Source: an uncultured Pyrinomonadaceae bacterium | GTDB lineage: Bacteria; Acidobacteriota; Blastocatellia; Pyrinomonadales; Pyrinomonadaceae | Length of the DNA: 47,972 bases | Direction of reading: 5' to 3' | Assembly (NCBI GenBank): GCA_902805935.1 | Contig: CADCUR010000308.1 | Span: 1-47,972, forward strand | Shown here: positions 8,181 through 16,614 of the stretch, one piece after another | How positions within the stretch are numbered: the first letter of the stretch is position 1 | How the letters are laid out: each line of letters starts with the position of its first letter | Notes under the pieces: generated by a model | Seen by the model: the letters and a program-made list of their open reading frames with translations, nothing else | Database searches by the model: none | What the model was told of the DNA's origin: nothing | Made by a program: the position numbers and the translations under genes

Positions 8181-8695
8181 AAAAATTTACTGACCGTCGC
8201 AGCCTCCTTAGATTTAGCGTTTAATCTTAAATGATTTTCCAGCGTTTTTTCCAGCACGCCGAAATCAATCGGTTTGACCATATAATCGTTGCCGCCTGAA
8301 GCGAGAGCAGAAGCGCGGGTTTTTTCGTCCGAATAAGTGGAAACAAAAATGATAATCGCCCGTTCGAGCGTCGAAACCTCGCGCATCCGCCTACTGGTGG
8401 CAAGCCTGTCCGTTTCCCCGGCGTTGATGCTCATTAAAATCAAATCGGGACGATAATGAATCGCCATTTGAAAAGCCTCGTCGCCCGTTTTCGCTTCAAT
8501 CACCTGATAATTCCATATCTCCAACAGGTATTTCAGCATCATTCGCGTGTCGGCATCTGCCTCAACGACTAAGATGAGCGAAGGAATTACGCTCGTCCGA
8601 CGCGAGGTTTGAAGACTTCTCGACATAGTTGGCTCCTCTTTAAAAAAGGTGAGAGGTGAGGAACAAAATTCATCAGTTGTTAGAAACATGCCCAT
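8177..8695 (-). CDS. Stand-alone receiver-domain protein lacking the phospho-acceptor aspartate
   Basis: The product has 172 residues with a single CheY-like domain from about residue 38: LILVVEADADTR, then PDLILMSINAGETD, FVSTYSDEKTR and NDYMVKPIDFG. The usual aspartate is Ser89, and the acidic pair is Glu45-Ala46; the switch Ser/Thr (119-120) and Lys141 remain. No output domain is present. Two in-frame starts look usable: the ATG at 8695 has GGAGGT five bases upstream, and the ATG at 8626 (residue 24) has AAAGAGGAG six bases upstream. The receiver fold begins after both, so the 23-residue difference would not break the domain. The stop overlaps the PYP-like gene start. This is the first gene of the three-gene minus-strand operon ending in the Crp/Fnr regulator. 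Confidence 0.82.
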   Translation of the reverse strand: MGMFLTTDEFCSSPLTFFKEEPTMSRSLQTSRRTSVIPSLILVVEADADTRMMLKYLLEIWNYQVIEAKTGDEAFQMAIHYRPDLILMSINAGETDRLATSRRMREVSTLERAIIIFVSTYSDEKTRASALASGGNDYMVKPIDFGVLEKTLENHLRLNAKSKEAATVSKFL

Positions 8696-8787
8696 TTCTT
8701 ACCTCCGGTTTACCGGATTTATTTGCCCTGCGCATATTCGTTTGAGATAAATACGCATTTCGTTTGAAAAAGAGAATATTGTAAATT

Positions 8788-8822
8788 AAGAAGGCGGGAT
8801 TTCCGAAGAAACCCGCCTTCTT
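8788..8822 (-). terminator. Hairpin, possible minus-strand terminator
   Basis: AAGAAGGCGGG (8788-8798) pairs perfectly with 8812-8822 across a 13-base loop. Read on the minus strand it is followed by a short T-containing tract. It lies downstream of the NarL-type regulator gene and upstream of the pseudo-receiver operon, so it could insulate the two. Confidence 0.5.
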
Positions 8823-8980
8823 CCCCCTTGTTCGCGCCGCCGGATTCCATACTAAACAACGGCAACCCCTTCCGAGCTGATCAAAAATGAAAAATCAAAT
8901 TGACAACTCCAGTTTTTGCATTGAAGTGTTAGTATGCCCTGCGAAAAAAAGTTTGAAAATCGGGAAGTTTGGAAATGTTG

Positions 8981-8997
8981 CTAGGGATTATCCCTAG
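8981..8997. promoter_or_regulatory. Perfect dyad, candidate operator
   Basis: CTAGGGATTATCCCTAG consists of two 8-base arms around a single T. It lies upstream of the pseudo-receiver/PAS/Crp operon and downstream of the NarL-type regulator gene. The symmetry and spacing fit a dimeric regulator site; the NarL-type protein and the Crp/Fnr protein are both candidate binders. It is too short for a strong terminator and has no T tract. Confidence 0.4.
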
Positions 8998-9003
8998 TCG
9001 GGA

Positions 9004-9154
9004 CAGGGAAGGTTGAAAGTGAGAATGTGAAAAAGGGAAAAGGAGGAAAAGTTTTCGCGCTTAGACGGCGGCGTTGATGGAATTCCAACACCGTCAAACA
9101 AATTCAACCCAACTTTTCCCCTTTTTCGCTTTTCCCCTTTTAACCTTTTAGCCT
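9004..9154. repeat. Purine/pyrimidine-rich inverted heptad-octad repeats at the end of the NarL-type gene
   Basis: The left part (about 9008-9053) is a run of GGAAAAG-like units; the right part (9111-9154) is built of the complementary CTTTTCC-like units with a period of 7-8. GGAAAAGTT at 9045-9053 is the exact reverse complement of 9111-9119. Between them sits an imperfect GC-rich inner hairpin around a GGAATTCC palindrome (about 9065-9095). The structure directly abuts the stop codon of the response regulator (9155) and probably ends its transcript. Confidence 0.6.
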
Positions 9155-9814
9155 TTATGAATCTTCGAGCCAGCCCTGCAGGATGGCGTAGCGCACGATG
9201 TCTATGCGATTGCCGATGCCGAGCTTGCGCATCGCGTTGGCTTTGTGGGCTTCGATGGTTTTGACGCTGAGAGTCAGCCGCTGGGCGATTTCCTTGTTGC
9301 TGTAGCCCCAGGCGATTTGTCTTAAAACTTCGGATTCGCGGTCGGTTAAGGTTGATTCGGCAGTCTGCGCTGAAGCGGAACCGGCGCCTCTGCCGAGATA
9401 GCCGCCCATCACGCGACCGGCGATGGACGGGTCGAGGTAATTGTTGCCCGCCGCGACGACGCGGATGGCGCGCAGCAGTTCGGCGGACGCGCTTTGTTTC
9501 AGGGCGTAGCCGCTCGCTCCGGCGCGCAGCAGTTCTTGCAGATAGCCGTCGTCGGTGTGGCGCGTCATCGCCAGAATTTTCAGCTGCGGCGACAGTTGTT
9601 TGATTTTTTTGGTCGCCTGCAAGCCGTTCATTTCCGGCATCGTCACGTCCATCACGATAACGTCGGGCTGAAGTTCCTGCGCCAATTTAACCGCCGTCAA
9701 GCCGTCGCCCGCTTCGCCGCACACTTCCATATCCGCCTGCGCGTTGATAATCAGCCGCAAACCTTCGCGCACGGTTTCGTGGTCTTCGGCGAGCATTATT
9801 TTAAGCCTTGTCAT
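9155..9814 (-). CDS. NarL/FixJ-family response regulator
   Basis: The product has 219 residues: an intact receiver domain (about 1-125) with LAEDHETVREG, the phospho-acceptor in VIVMDVTMPEMNG (about Asp56) and the conserved lysine in YALKQS. A linker follows, then a LuxR-type helix-turn-helix (about 150-215) with TLTDRESEVLRQIAWGYSNK and SVKTIEAHKANAMRKLG. It should be a phosphorylation-dependent DNA-binding regulator. It lies immediately downstream of the large CheB-CheR-PAS kinase on the same strand, and that kinase has a HisKA_3 type domain, the usual partner of NarL-type regulators, so the two probably form a pair. A GGAGG lies 10 bases before the ATG, within a short GGAGGCTCC inverted repeat that might affect initiation. 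Confidence 0.93.
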   Translation of the reverse strand: MTRLKIMLAEDHETVREGLRLIINAQADMEVCGEAGDGLTAVKLAQELQPDVIVMDVTMPEMNGLQATKKIKQLSPQLKILAMTRHTDDGYLQELLRAGASGYALKQSASAELLRAIRVVAAGNNYLDPSIAGRVMGGYLGRGAGSASAQTAESTLTDRESEVLRQIAWGYSNKEIAQRLTLSVKTIEAHKANAMRKLGIGNRIDIVRYAILQGWLEDS

Positions 9815-10059
9815 GGCGTCGGAGCCTCCGATGTCGAACTTTTTTGAAAGTTTGCGATACGAACGAATGTGACAACACCGGGAGAATTGTCTTGGTGCGA
9901 ATGCCGGAGAACCGATTCAGTCTTACCATCGAAATTTTCTCCTTGTAATATAGAAAATCCGCTGGAACCCCTTGTCGTTTTTGTTGGATTCACAGTATAT
10001 AACTGCCGAGCCTTTAAAAGCAATAGCCGCCGCTCGCGCCGACAAACAGTTACACGGCG
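9815..10059 (-). other. Spacer between kinase and response regulator, with a possible 70-codon reading frame
   Basis: This 245-base gap is long for an operon. On the minus strand an open frame of 70 codons starts at a TTG at 10023 and ends at 9811, where its TGA overlaps the ATG of the response regulator (ATGA). The predicted peptide has no recognisable domain and the start is weak, so I do not call it a gene. An AAGGAG followed nine bases later by an ATG in another frame is also present. A separate promoter for the regulator may lie here. Confidence 0.3.
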
Positions 10060-13000
10060 TTACTCTGCCTGAATTTCATTTTCTATCGGAATGCGGACGA
10101 AGACGGTCGTTCCCTTCTGCGGCGTGGATTCGATTTGGACTTTGCCGCCGAGCAGCGCGGCGCGTTCGCCCATTCCGAGCAGTCCGATGCCTTTTTCGCG
10201 CGTCAGCTTGTCTTCCACGTCGAAGCCAACGCCATTGTCCTCGATAATCAGAATGACGAGCGAGCCGCGCCGTTCGATCATCACGCTCAAGCTGTTTGTC
10301 CCGGCGTGTTTGTGCGTGTTGTTTAAGGCTTCCTGCGTGATGCGGTAAAGGTTCGTTTCGGCTTCGGGCGCGAGCCGGACGCGCTTCATACCGGCGGCGT
10401 AAAATTCCGCCGGTATGCCTGAGTGCCGCGACCATTCCTTAACGTAATTTTCGAGCGCGGCGACGAGTCCCAAATCGTCGAGCGCGGCGGGGCGCAGTTC
10501 CCAGGCGAGAAAATCAACGTCCGCGTCAATCCGTTCGGCGGTTCGTTGAATCTCTTCGATTTTTGCGCAAATCGGCGCGTCGCCGCAAATTTCGCGGACA
10601 TTGGCGAGTTTTAAGCGCAGGGCGGTCATCTGCTGACCGAGATGGTCGTGCAAATCGCGGGCGATGCGCCGCCGCTCGTCTTCCTGCGCGCCGACCAGCT
10701 TTTTCAGAACTTCCTTATCGCGCACGGCTTTCTCCGCCCGAATCTGCTCGGTCTGGTCGCGGCAGATTTTGACGAAGCCCCTGACTTGTCCGTCGAGCAG
10801 CGGCTGCGTCACGCCGGAAGCGTAAAAGCGCGAGCCGTCTTTGCGAATGTGCCAGCGTTCGTCTTCGGCTTTTCCGGTTTCGGTAGCGCATTTGATTTCC
10901 ATTGCGGGAACGCCCCTCTTTTGGTCTTCGGAAGTAAACAGAATCGCGCCGCTTTTGCCGATGATTTCGTCTTCCGCGTAACCGAAGACTTTTTCCGCGC
11001 CCGCGTTCCAGGATTCTATGATGTTGTCGGGCGTTACGCTGAAAATCGCGTAATCCGACGCGCTTTCGACGAGCAGACGCAGGCGTTCTTCGGATTGGCG
11101 CACGGCTTCTTCAATCGCTTTGCGCTCGGTCGCATCGAACATCACGCCGGTCATACGGATCACCTTGCCCGAAGCCTCGCGTTCGACGACGCGCCCGTAG
11201 CCGCTCATCCAGCGCGTGGAGCGGTCGGGCAGCACGACGCGAAATTCGGTTTGAAAAACATTGTCTTGTTCGATTGCCTGTTCGAGCCGTTCCCGCACCA
11301 TTTCTCGGTCTTCCGGGTGAACGCTCCGTTCAAAATCTTTGTAGCTCAAAACGCGCGTTTCCGGTTCGCGTCCGAACAGGCGAAAATGCTGTTCGTTCCA
11401 ACGCACCGCGCCCGTGCGCAAATCCCAGTCCCAGGTTCCCATCTCGGCGGCTTCGACGACCAGCCGCATCTGCGTCTCGGATTCGCGCAGTTTTTCTTCG
11501 GCTCGTTTGCGGTCGGAGATGTCGTAAGAGACGGCGAGCGCGGCGTAAATGTCGCCGCTCGCCGAACGCAGCGGCGCGCCGCGCGAGACGTAAGTTTTGC
11601 CGTGTTCGTCGTGTTCGTGCACGAACGATTCGCCCGCCAGAGCCGCGCGATACAGCGGCTCGTAATCCGCTGCCGAATCTTTCGGCAACGCCTCGAAAAT
11701 CGTTTTGCCGATTAAGTCTTTGGACTGGATTCCGACTTCGGCGAGGGCTTCGCCTTCGGCGAGCAGATAGCGCAAATCGCGGTCAACGATGAACGCCGCG
11801 CCGCCCGGCAGATTTTTTATCAACTGCTGAAGCCGCTCTTCGGACTTGCGCAAAGATTCTTCGGATTTTTTGCGCTCAGTGATGACGCGCGTCGAACCGG
11901 CGACGACTTCGACCGCGCCGTTTTCGCCGACGACGGGCGCGAAAATATATTCGTAAAAGCCTTCTTCGCCCGCCGGATTGACGAACGGCGTTTCGTCCGT
12001 CACAGGTTTCTTCGTTTCAAAGACCTGTCTGATTTGCGCTTGAAGTTTATGCGCCAAATCTTTCGGATACGGCAATTCGTGGAAAGTTTTGCCCGTGATT
12101 TCTTCGAGCGTGATGCCGAGCAAATCGAGCAGCGGTTTGTTGGCGTAGGTAAAACGCCCCTCGCTGTCGAAGGTATATGCGAAATCGGCGATTGATGAAA
12201 GAGCGGTGTCGAAAATGCGCGTTTGCTGCTCGCGGCTTTGAGCAATCTTGCTCAAAGCCCGTTCGGACTCGACGCGGTTGGTAATTTCGATAAAGGTTAC
12301 GACCGCGCCGCTGATTTTATCTTCCGCCGTGCGATACGGGAAAATGCGCAGCAGATACCATTTGCCGCGTTCGGTTTCAAATTCGCGCTCGACGGTTTGC
12401 AGCGTGTCGAGAACCGATTCGACATCCGCCTGCAAATCGGCGAAAACGAGTCTGGTCGTAATGTCGGCGAGCGGGCGGTTGATGTCGGCTTCGATGAGGT
12501 TGAAAACCGCGCTCGCCTCCGGCGTGAACATTTTGACGCGCAAGGCGCGGTCGAGAAAAATCGTGCCGATGTCGGTCGAGTTGAGCAGATTCTGAAAATC
12601 GCTGTTCGACTGCGAAAGCTCTTCGATTTTGATTTTCAGTTCCTGATTGACCGTCATCAACTCTTCGTTGACCGACTGCAATTCCTCGCGGCTCGTCTCT
12701 AACTCTTCGGCGGTCGAGCGCAGATCTTCGTTAATCGCCTGCAGCTCTTCGTTCGAGGCGCGCAGCTCTTCAGTCTGAATCTCGAATTGCTCGACGGACG
12801 AGCGAAGCTGCGCTTTGACTCGTTCCAATTCCGCTTCGAGCCGTCTGGCGAGCGATTCGTTCGCCGTTGCAGCAACGACGCGCTCGGTCGCGCCGTTGTC
12901 CGCATCCGCTTTGTTTTCCGATGACTCAAAAATTACGAGCAGAAAACCGCGCGCCGTATCTTCCTCGTGCAAAACCGGACGAACTTGAATGTTGACCGTC

Positions 13001-14868
13001 TCGGTTTGTCCGTTTATTTCGACGGTTAAATTCGCGGTTTCGACGTTCTGGCGGTTTTGGACGGCTTGAGCGAGCGCGGCGTGAAGTTCGAGCCGCAGTT
13101 CGGGACGAACAAGATGCAGCAGATTTTTCGACGGCTCGCCGCCCGCCATTTGCAGAAATCGTCCGGCGCGTGCCGACAGATGCACGATGTCGTAATTTTC
13201 GTTGACGACAATCGAAGGCGCGGCGTATTGCTCTAAAAGCTGCTGGTGCAAATCGCCGAACGAGATGCGTTCGAGCGCCTGGTTTTCGCTTTTCGGGGAA
13301 ATTCCCGTTGCGGCGTCGTTCGCGGGCGATTTTTTCGCGTCGGCGAGCCGCAGCACGGGCGGCGCGTCCGGCACCGGATACGAAATTCTCGACGCCGCCT
13401 GACGGCTTTGATAAACGCGATGCTCTTTGCTGACCGGCGCATACAAATCGCCCGCGCCGTCCACCGATTCGGATGTTCCGAGAAAAAGAAACGCGCCCGG
13501 ATTCAAAGCGAAATGAAAAGTTTCCATTGAGCGTTCCTGCGCTTCGCCGTTAAAATAAATCAGCAAATTGCGGCACGTCGCTAAATCAAGATGCGAAAAC
13601 GGCGCGTCTTTCAAAAGATTATGATTGGCGAAAAGAATCATCTTGCGCAATTCGCTCCGAACGCGAAAACCTTCGCCGTCTTTGATGAAAAATCGCCGCA
13701 GACGTTCCGGCGACACGTCCGCCGCGTCGTTCAAAGTGTAAAAACCGTCGCGCGCGGCGGCAATCGCCGAGTCGTCAATGTCGGTCGCAAAAATCTGAAT
13801 ATTAGGCGCGACTGCCGATTGCTCGGTTCGCTCGGCAAGCAGCATCGCAATCGAATACGCTTCTTCGCCCGTTGCGCAGCCCGCGACCCACACCCGAACT
13901 TCGTCCTGCGCCCGTTTGTCCTGAAGAATGCGCGGCACGACTTCGGTTTCCAAAAAATGAAACGCATCTTTATCGCGGAAAAAATTCGTCACCGAAATCA
14001 GCAAATCCTTGAGCAGCGCGGCGTGTTCGTCCGGGTTTTCTTTGAGATAGTCGGCATAAGCCCGAAGGCTGTCGAGTTCGCGGACGTTAAGGCGGCGTTC
14101 GATGCGGCGCAGCATCGTCGGGCGTTTGTAATTGGAAAATTCGTGCTTCGTGCGAACGCGCAAAACGGTGAAAATCTCGCGCAGGGCGGCGGTGTCGTCT
14201 TCGGGTCGAGATTCAGGAGAATCCTGAATCTCGACCGCCCCCAAATTCGATTTGTAAGCGACGATTTTCGCTGGAATCTCGTTCGCGTTCAAAACCGCGT
14301 CAACCAGTTCGGTGTCAATCGAATTGCGCGGCATCTCGCTAAACTCCGCCTCGCGCGGATTCTGAACGAACGTCACGCCGCCGCACTCCTTAACGCGCTT
14401 GAGTCCCATCGAACCGTCCGCTCCCGTTCCCGAAAGCACAACGGAAATCGCGCGGGCGCGATGCGACTCCGCCAGCGTGCGAAAGAAAATATCCACGGGC
14501 GCGCGCCGCTCCTCCACGCTGACGTTCGGCGACACGGTGAGATGTCCGTCTTCCATTTCAAGATGATGACTCGGCGGCACGACGTAAACGCGATTCGGCT
14601 CGACTTTTACTCGTTCCGTAACCTGCGTAACGGGAATCGCCGCGACCGTCTGCAAAATTTCCGCCAGTCGGCTGTCGAAGTCGGGCGACAGATGCAAAAT
14701 GACGACGTAAGCCACGTCCGAATCGGCAGGCACGTTTTCAAAAAATTCCTTGAGCGCCTGAATGCCGCCCGCCGACGCGCCGATGCCTGCCACGAGAAAA
14801 TCTTTCGCGCCGCTGTTTTTCTCTGCCTCATTTTCAGCAATTGATTTTGAGGTTTCGGATTTTTTCAT
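10060..14868 (-). CDS. CheB-CheR-PAS hybrid sensor histidine kinase
   Basis: The product has 1,602 residues. Order: CheB-type methylesterase (about 24-205; GIGASAGG with Ser32, His59, Asp151), CheR-type methyltransferase (about 225-490; SVTNFFRD, then VAGCATGEEAYSIA for SAM binding), a PAS domain, a glutamate-rich coiled coil (about 670-760), four or five more PAS domains, a HisKA_3 dimerisation box (RRRIARDLHDHLGQQ, His1407) and a HATPase_c domain (ALNNTHKHAG, EDNGVGFD, GLLGMGERA). Such proteins couple chemotaxis-like receptor modification enzymes to a NarL-type kinase. No membrane helix is seen, so sensing is cytoplasmic. No receiver precedes the CheB domain. A longer frame reaches 15087, but that extension is basic and unlike the family; the ATG at 14868 starts six residues before a typical linker. 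Partner: the regulator at 9155. Confidence 0.9.
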   Translation of the reverse strand: MKKSETSKSIAENEAEKNSGAKDFLVAGIGASAGGIQALKEFFENVPADSDVAYVVILHLSPDFDSRLAEILQTVAAIPVTQVTERVKVEPNRVYVVPPSHHLEMEDGHLTVSPNVSVEERRAPVDIFFRTLAESHRARAISVVLSGTGADGSMGLKRVKECGGVTFVQNPREAEFSEMPRNSIDTELVDAVLNANEIPAKIVAYKSNLGAVEIQDSPESRPEDDTAALREIFTVLRVRTKHEFSNYKRPTMLRRIERRLNVRELDSLRAYADYLKENPDEHAALLKDLLISVTNFFRDKDAFHFLETEVVPRILQDKRAQDEVRVWVAGCATGEEAYSIAMLLAERTEQSAVAPNIQIFATDIDDSAIAAARDGFYTLNDAADVSPERLRRFFIKDGEGFRVRSELRKMILFANHNLLKDAPFSHLDLATCRNLLIYFNGEAQERSMETFHFALNPGAFLFLGTSESVDGAGDLYAPVSKEHRVYQSRQAASRISYPVPDAPPVLRLADAKKSPANDAATGISPKSENQALERISFGDLHQQLLEQYAAPSIVVNENYDIVHLSARAGRFLQMAGGEPSKNLLHLVRPELRLELHAALAQAVQNRQNVETANLTVEINGQTETVNIQVRPVLHEEDTARGFLLVIFESSENKADADNGATERVVAATANESLARRLEAELERVKAQLRSSVEQFEIQTEELRASNEELQAINEDLRSTAEELETSREELQSVNEELMTVNQELKIKIEELSQSNSDFQNLLNSTDIGTIFLDRALRVKMFTPEASAVFNLIEADINRPLADITTRLVFADLQADVESVLDTLQTVEREFETERGKWYLLRIFPYRTAEDKISGAVVTFIEITNRVESERALSKIAQSREQQTRIFDTALSSIADFAYTFDSEGRFTYANKPLLDLLGITLEEITGKTFHELPYPKDLAHKLQAQIRQVFETKKPVTDETPFVNPAGEEGFYEYIFAPVVGENGAVEVVAGSTRVITERKKSEESLRKSEERLQQLIKNLPGGAAFIVDRDLRYLLAEGEALAEVGIQSKDLIGKTIFEALPKDSAADYEPLYRAALAGESFVHEHDEHGKTYVSRGAPLRSASGDIYAALAVSYDISDRKRAEEKLRESETQMRLVVEAAEMGTWDWDLRTGAVRWNEQHFRLFGREPETRVLSYKDFERSVHPEDREMVRERLEQAIEQDNVFQTEFRVVLPDRSTRWMSGYGRVVEREASGKVIRMTGVMFDATERKAIEEAVRQSEERLRLLVESASDYAIFSVTPDNIIESWNAGAEKVFGYAEDEIIGKSGAILFTSEDQKRGVPAMEIKCATETGKAEDERWHIRKDGSRFYASGVTQPLLDGQVRGFVKICRDQTEQIRAEKAVRDKEVLKKLVGAQEDERRRIARDLHDHLGQQMTALRLKLANVREICGDAPICAKIEEIQRTAERIDADVDFLAWELRPAALDDLGLVAALENYVKEWSRHSGIPAEFYAAGMKRVRLAPEAETNLYRITQEALNNTHKHAGTNSLSVMIERRGSLVILIIEDNGVGFDVEDKLTREKGIGLLGMGERAALLGGKVQIESTPQKGTTVFVRIPIENEIQAE

Positions 14869-15321
14869 AACCTGTTTTTCCGATAAGTCGAGTCGCAAAT
14901 ATAAACGAGTAAGGATGATGAAAAACGAACCAATGTTTTTGCCAAAACGGAATTTATTTCGCCGCGGCGTTTTTGTCTGACAGAATGACTTCGTTCGTTT
15001 GCTTAATTGATTTTGGCAAAATTCGGCGGAAAAGAAAACCGACGAAAAGCGGCGCCGCAAAATCCTTCGGCAAACCCGCGCAAACAATCCGAGCGAGAAA
15101 TTTTTACGGCTTCGATAATTTGAAACTCGCTTGTCAGGAAGTCGCTTATTAAAAAATCAATCGGTATGGACGAAAGTAACTAAAATTATGACAAACGAGC
15201 GCGGACTGCAATAAAATCGCCGCGCCGCCGCACGCACGCAAAAAAGCCGACTCGTGAAAGTCGGCTTTTGTCTGAAGCGCGCGAAACTCGGCACGCCCGC
15301 GAGCGATTATTTTGAATCGTT
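14869..15321. other. Intergenic region between pilC and the large kinase
   Basis: About 450 bases with no credible gene. It holds the 5' region of the kinase (minus strand) and, at 15242-15269, the terminator of the pilus operon. The frame upstream of the kinase start is open but encodes an arginine- and phenylalanine-rich stretch that looks non-coding. No confident promoter boxes were found. Confidence 0.5.
15242..15269 (-). terminator. Terminator of the pilus operon
   Basis: AAAAGCCGACT (15242-15252) pairs with AGTCGGCTTTT (15259-15269) over a 6-base loop. On the minus strand the stem is followed by a T run. It lies 53 bases past the pilC stop, where the minus-strand pil operon should end. 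Confidence 0.8.
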
Positions 15322-16551
15322 TTATTTGCCGCTCGAAAGTTTTCCGATGAGCGTAAAGAGTGGCAGATACATCGAGATGACGATTGAACCGATGGTGACG
15401 CCTAAGAACGCAATCAAGACCGGTTCGATCATCGAGAGCAAATCGGCGATTGCCGAATCTACTTCATCTTCGTAGAAATCGGCGATTTTGCCGAGCATCG
15501 CGTCCATCGCGCCGGTTTGCTCGCCGACGCCGACCATCTGCGAAACCATATGCGGAAAGACCTCGGTCGCTTTGAGCGGCTCGACGAAACTTTCGCCGCG
15601 CTCGACTCCGGCGCGAACCTTCAAAATAGCGTCTTCGACGACGACGTTGCCGGCAGTCTTCGCCGTGATTTCCAGCGACTGGAGAATCGGCACGCCCGAA
15701 GAAAGCAAGGTTGAGAGAATCCGCGCGAAACGGGCGACAGCGATTTTACGCAGAATGCCGCCGAAAATAGGCGTCTTTAAAAGCAGCGAATCAATCGCCC
15801 ATTTGCCCTTCGGCGTTTTGTAGTAAAAACTAATGCCGACCGCGCTGCCGACGATAGTCGCAAGCAAAGACAATCCGCCCCAACCGGCGAGAAAATTACT
15901 GATCGCCATCACGATGCGCGTCGGCAGCGGCAGCATTTCGCCCGGTCCAAGCAATCCTAAAAAGATTTGCTCGAATTGCGGAATGACGACGACCATAATC
16001 GTCGCCACCGCCGCGATTGCCACCACGACGACCGCCGCCGGATAAATCGAAGCCGAAATGATGCTGCGTTTTAATTTGACGACCTTTTCGATCAAAGTGG
16101 CGAGCCGCTGCAAAATCAAATCAAGCACGCCGCCCGTTTCGCCGGCTTCGACCATATGCGTGTAAAGCGAATCGAAAACCTTTGGGTGTTTTTCGAGCGC
16201 GGCGGAAAGCGTCGCGCCTTCTTCGACGTTTTGGCGAACTTGATGCAAAACTTCTTTGAAGAAAACATTCTTTTGCTGCTGCGCCAAAATATCAATACAC
16301 GAGACGAGCGGCAAACCCGCGTCAATCATTACGGAAAACTGGCGCGTGAAAATGGCTAACTCTTTGGCTTTGACTTTTTTGCTGCGTCCGAGTTTCGGCA
16401 GACTGATTTCGCGCCCCTTCTCCGAGGCTTGCGTCATTATGATTTGCTCGCGGCGCAGAAGCGAGCGCAACTCATCTTGGCTGGCGGCGATTTTCTCACC
16501 CGAAACCATTTCATTTAACCGATTGCGACCTTTAAAGGCGTATGTTGGCAT
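15322..16551 (-). CDS. pilC: Type IV pilus inner-membrane platform protein PilC
   Basis: The product has 409 residues in the GspF/PilC family, the polytopic inner-membrane protein that links the pilus motor ATPases to the growing fibre. Two T2SSF domains (about 55-180 and 258-380) are separated by a membrane segment. Visible are KELAIFTRQFSVMIDAGLPL, EGATLSAALEKHPKVFDSLY, FARILSTLLSSGVPILQSLE, the repeated MVEAGETGG / MVGVGEQTG motif, and the C-terminal hydrophobic LLSMIEPVLIAFLGVTIGS. The ATG at 16551 (MPTYAFKGRN) fits the family start; a longer frame to 16590 translates the heptad repeat between pilT and pilC and is rejected. It is the last gene of pilB-hyp-pilT-pilC, followed by a terminator. 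Confidence 0.95.
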   Translation of the reverse strand: MPTYAFKGRNRLNEMVSGEKIAASQDELRSLLRREQIIMTQASEKGREISLPKLGRSKKVKAKELAIFTRQFSVMIDAGLPLVSCIDILAQQQKNVFFKEVLHQVRQNVEEGATLSAALEKHPKVFDSLYTHMVEAGETGGVLDLILQRLATLIEKVVKLKRSIISASIYPAAVVVVAIAAVATIMVVVIPQFEQIFLGLLGPGEMLPLPTRIVMAISNFLAGWGGLSLLATIVGSAVGISFYYKTPKGKWAIDSLLLKTPIFGGILRKIAVARFARILSTLLSSGVPILQSLEITAKTAGNVVVEDAILKVRAGVERGESFVEPLKATEVFPHMVSQMVGVGEQTGAMDAMLGKIADFYEDEVDSAIADLLSMIEPVLIAFLGVTIGSIVISMYLPLFTLIGKLSSGK

Positions 16552-16573
16552 TTCTTTATTCTGCTCCTCTTTC

Positions 16574-16608
16574 GATTTGGGATTTCGCATTTCAAATCCG
16601 AAATCCGA
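16574..16608. repeat. Heptad repeat array between pilT and pilC
   Basis: Five 7-base units of the types GATTTSG, CATTTCA and AATCCGA fill the gap. The two halves are near-complementary (16581-16592 against 16595-16606, 11 of 12 pairs), so the array can fold as a hairpin inside the operon transcript between the pilT stop and the pilC start. Confidence 0.75.
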
Positions 16609-16614
16609 AATTAA

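Larger units (their letters stand above)
8696..9110. other. Intergenic and promoter region of the pseudo-receiver operon
   Basis: No gene is seen in about 415 bases. Going up from the operon start there is a small dyad CCGGT-TT-ACCGG (8705-8716) just outside the Shine-Dalgarno, a hairpin at 8788-8822, and a perfect 17-base dyad at 8981-8997. The rest is AT-rich. I could not pick a convincing -35/-10 pair. Confidence 0.5.

Noticed and set aside
10642-11715. Long plus-strand frame of 357 codons opposite the large kinase
   Set aside because: It is antisense to clearly conserved PAS and kinase domains, and its composition (Phe, Ala, Arg rich) reflects the GC pattern of the coding strand.
13591-14844. 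Plus-strand frame of 417 codons opposite the CheB/CheR domains
   Set aside because: Antisense shadow of a conserved enzyme region; no domain or plausible start signal.
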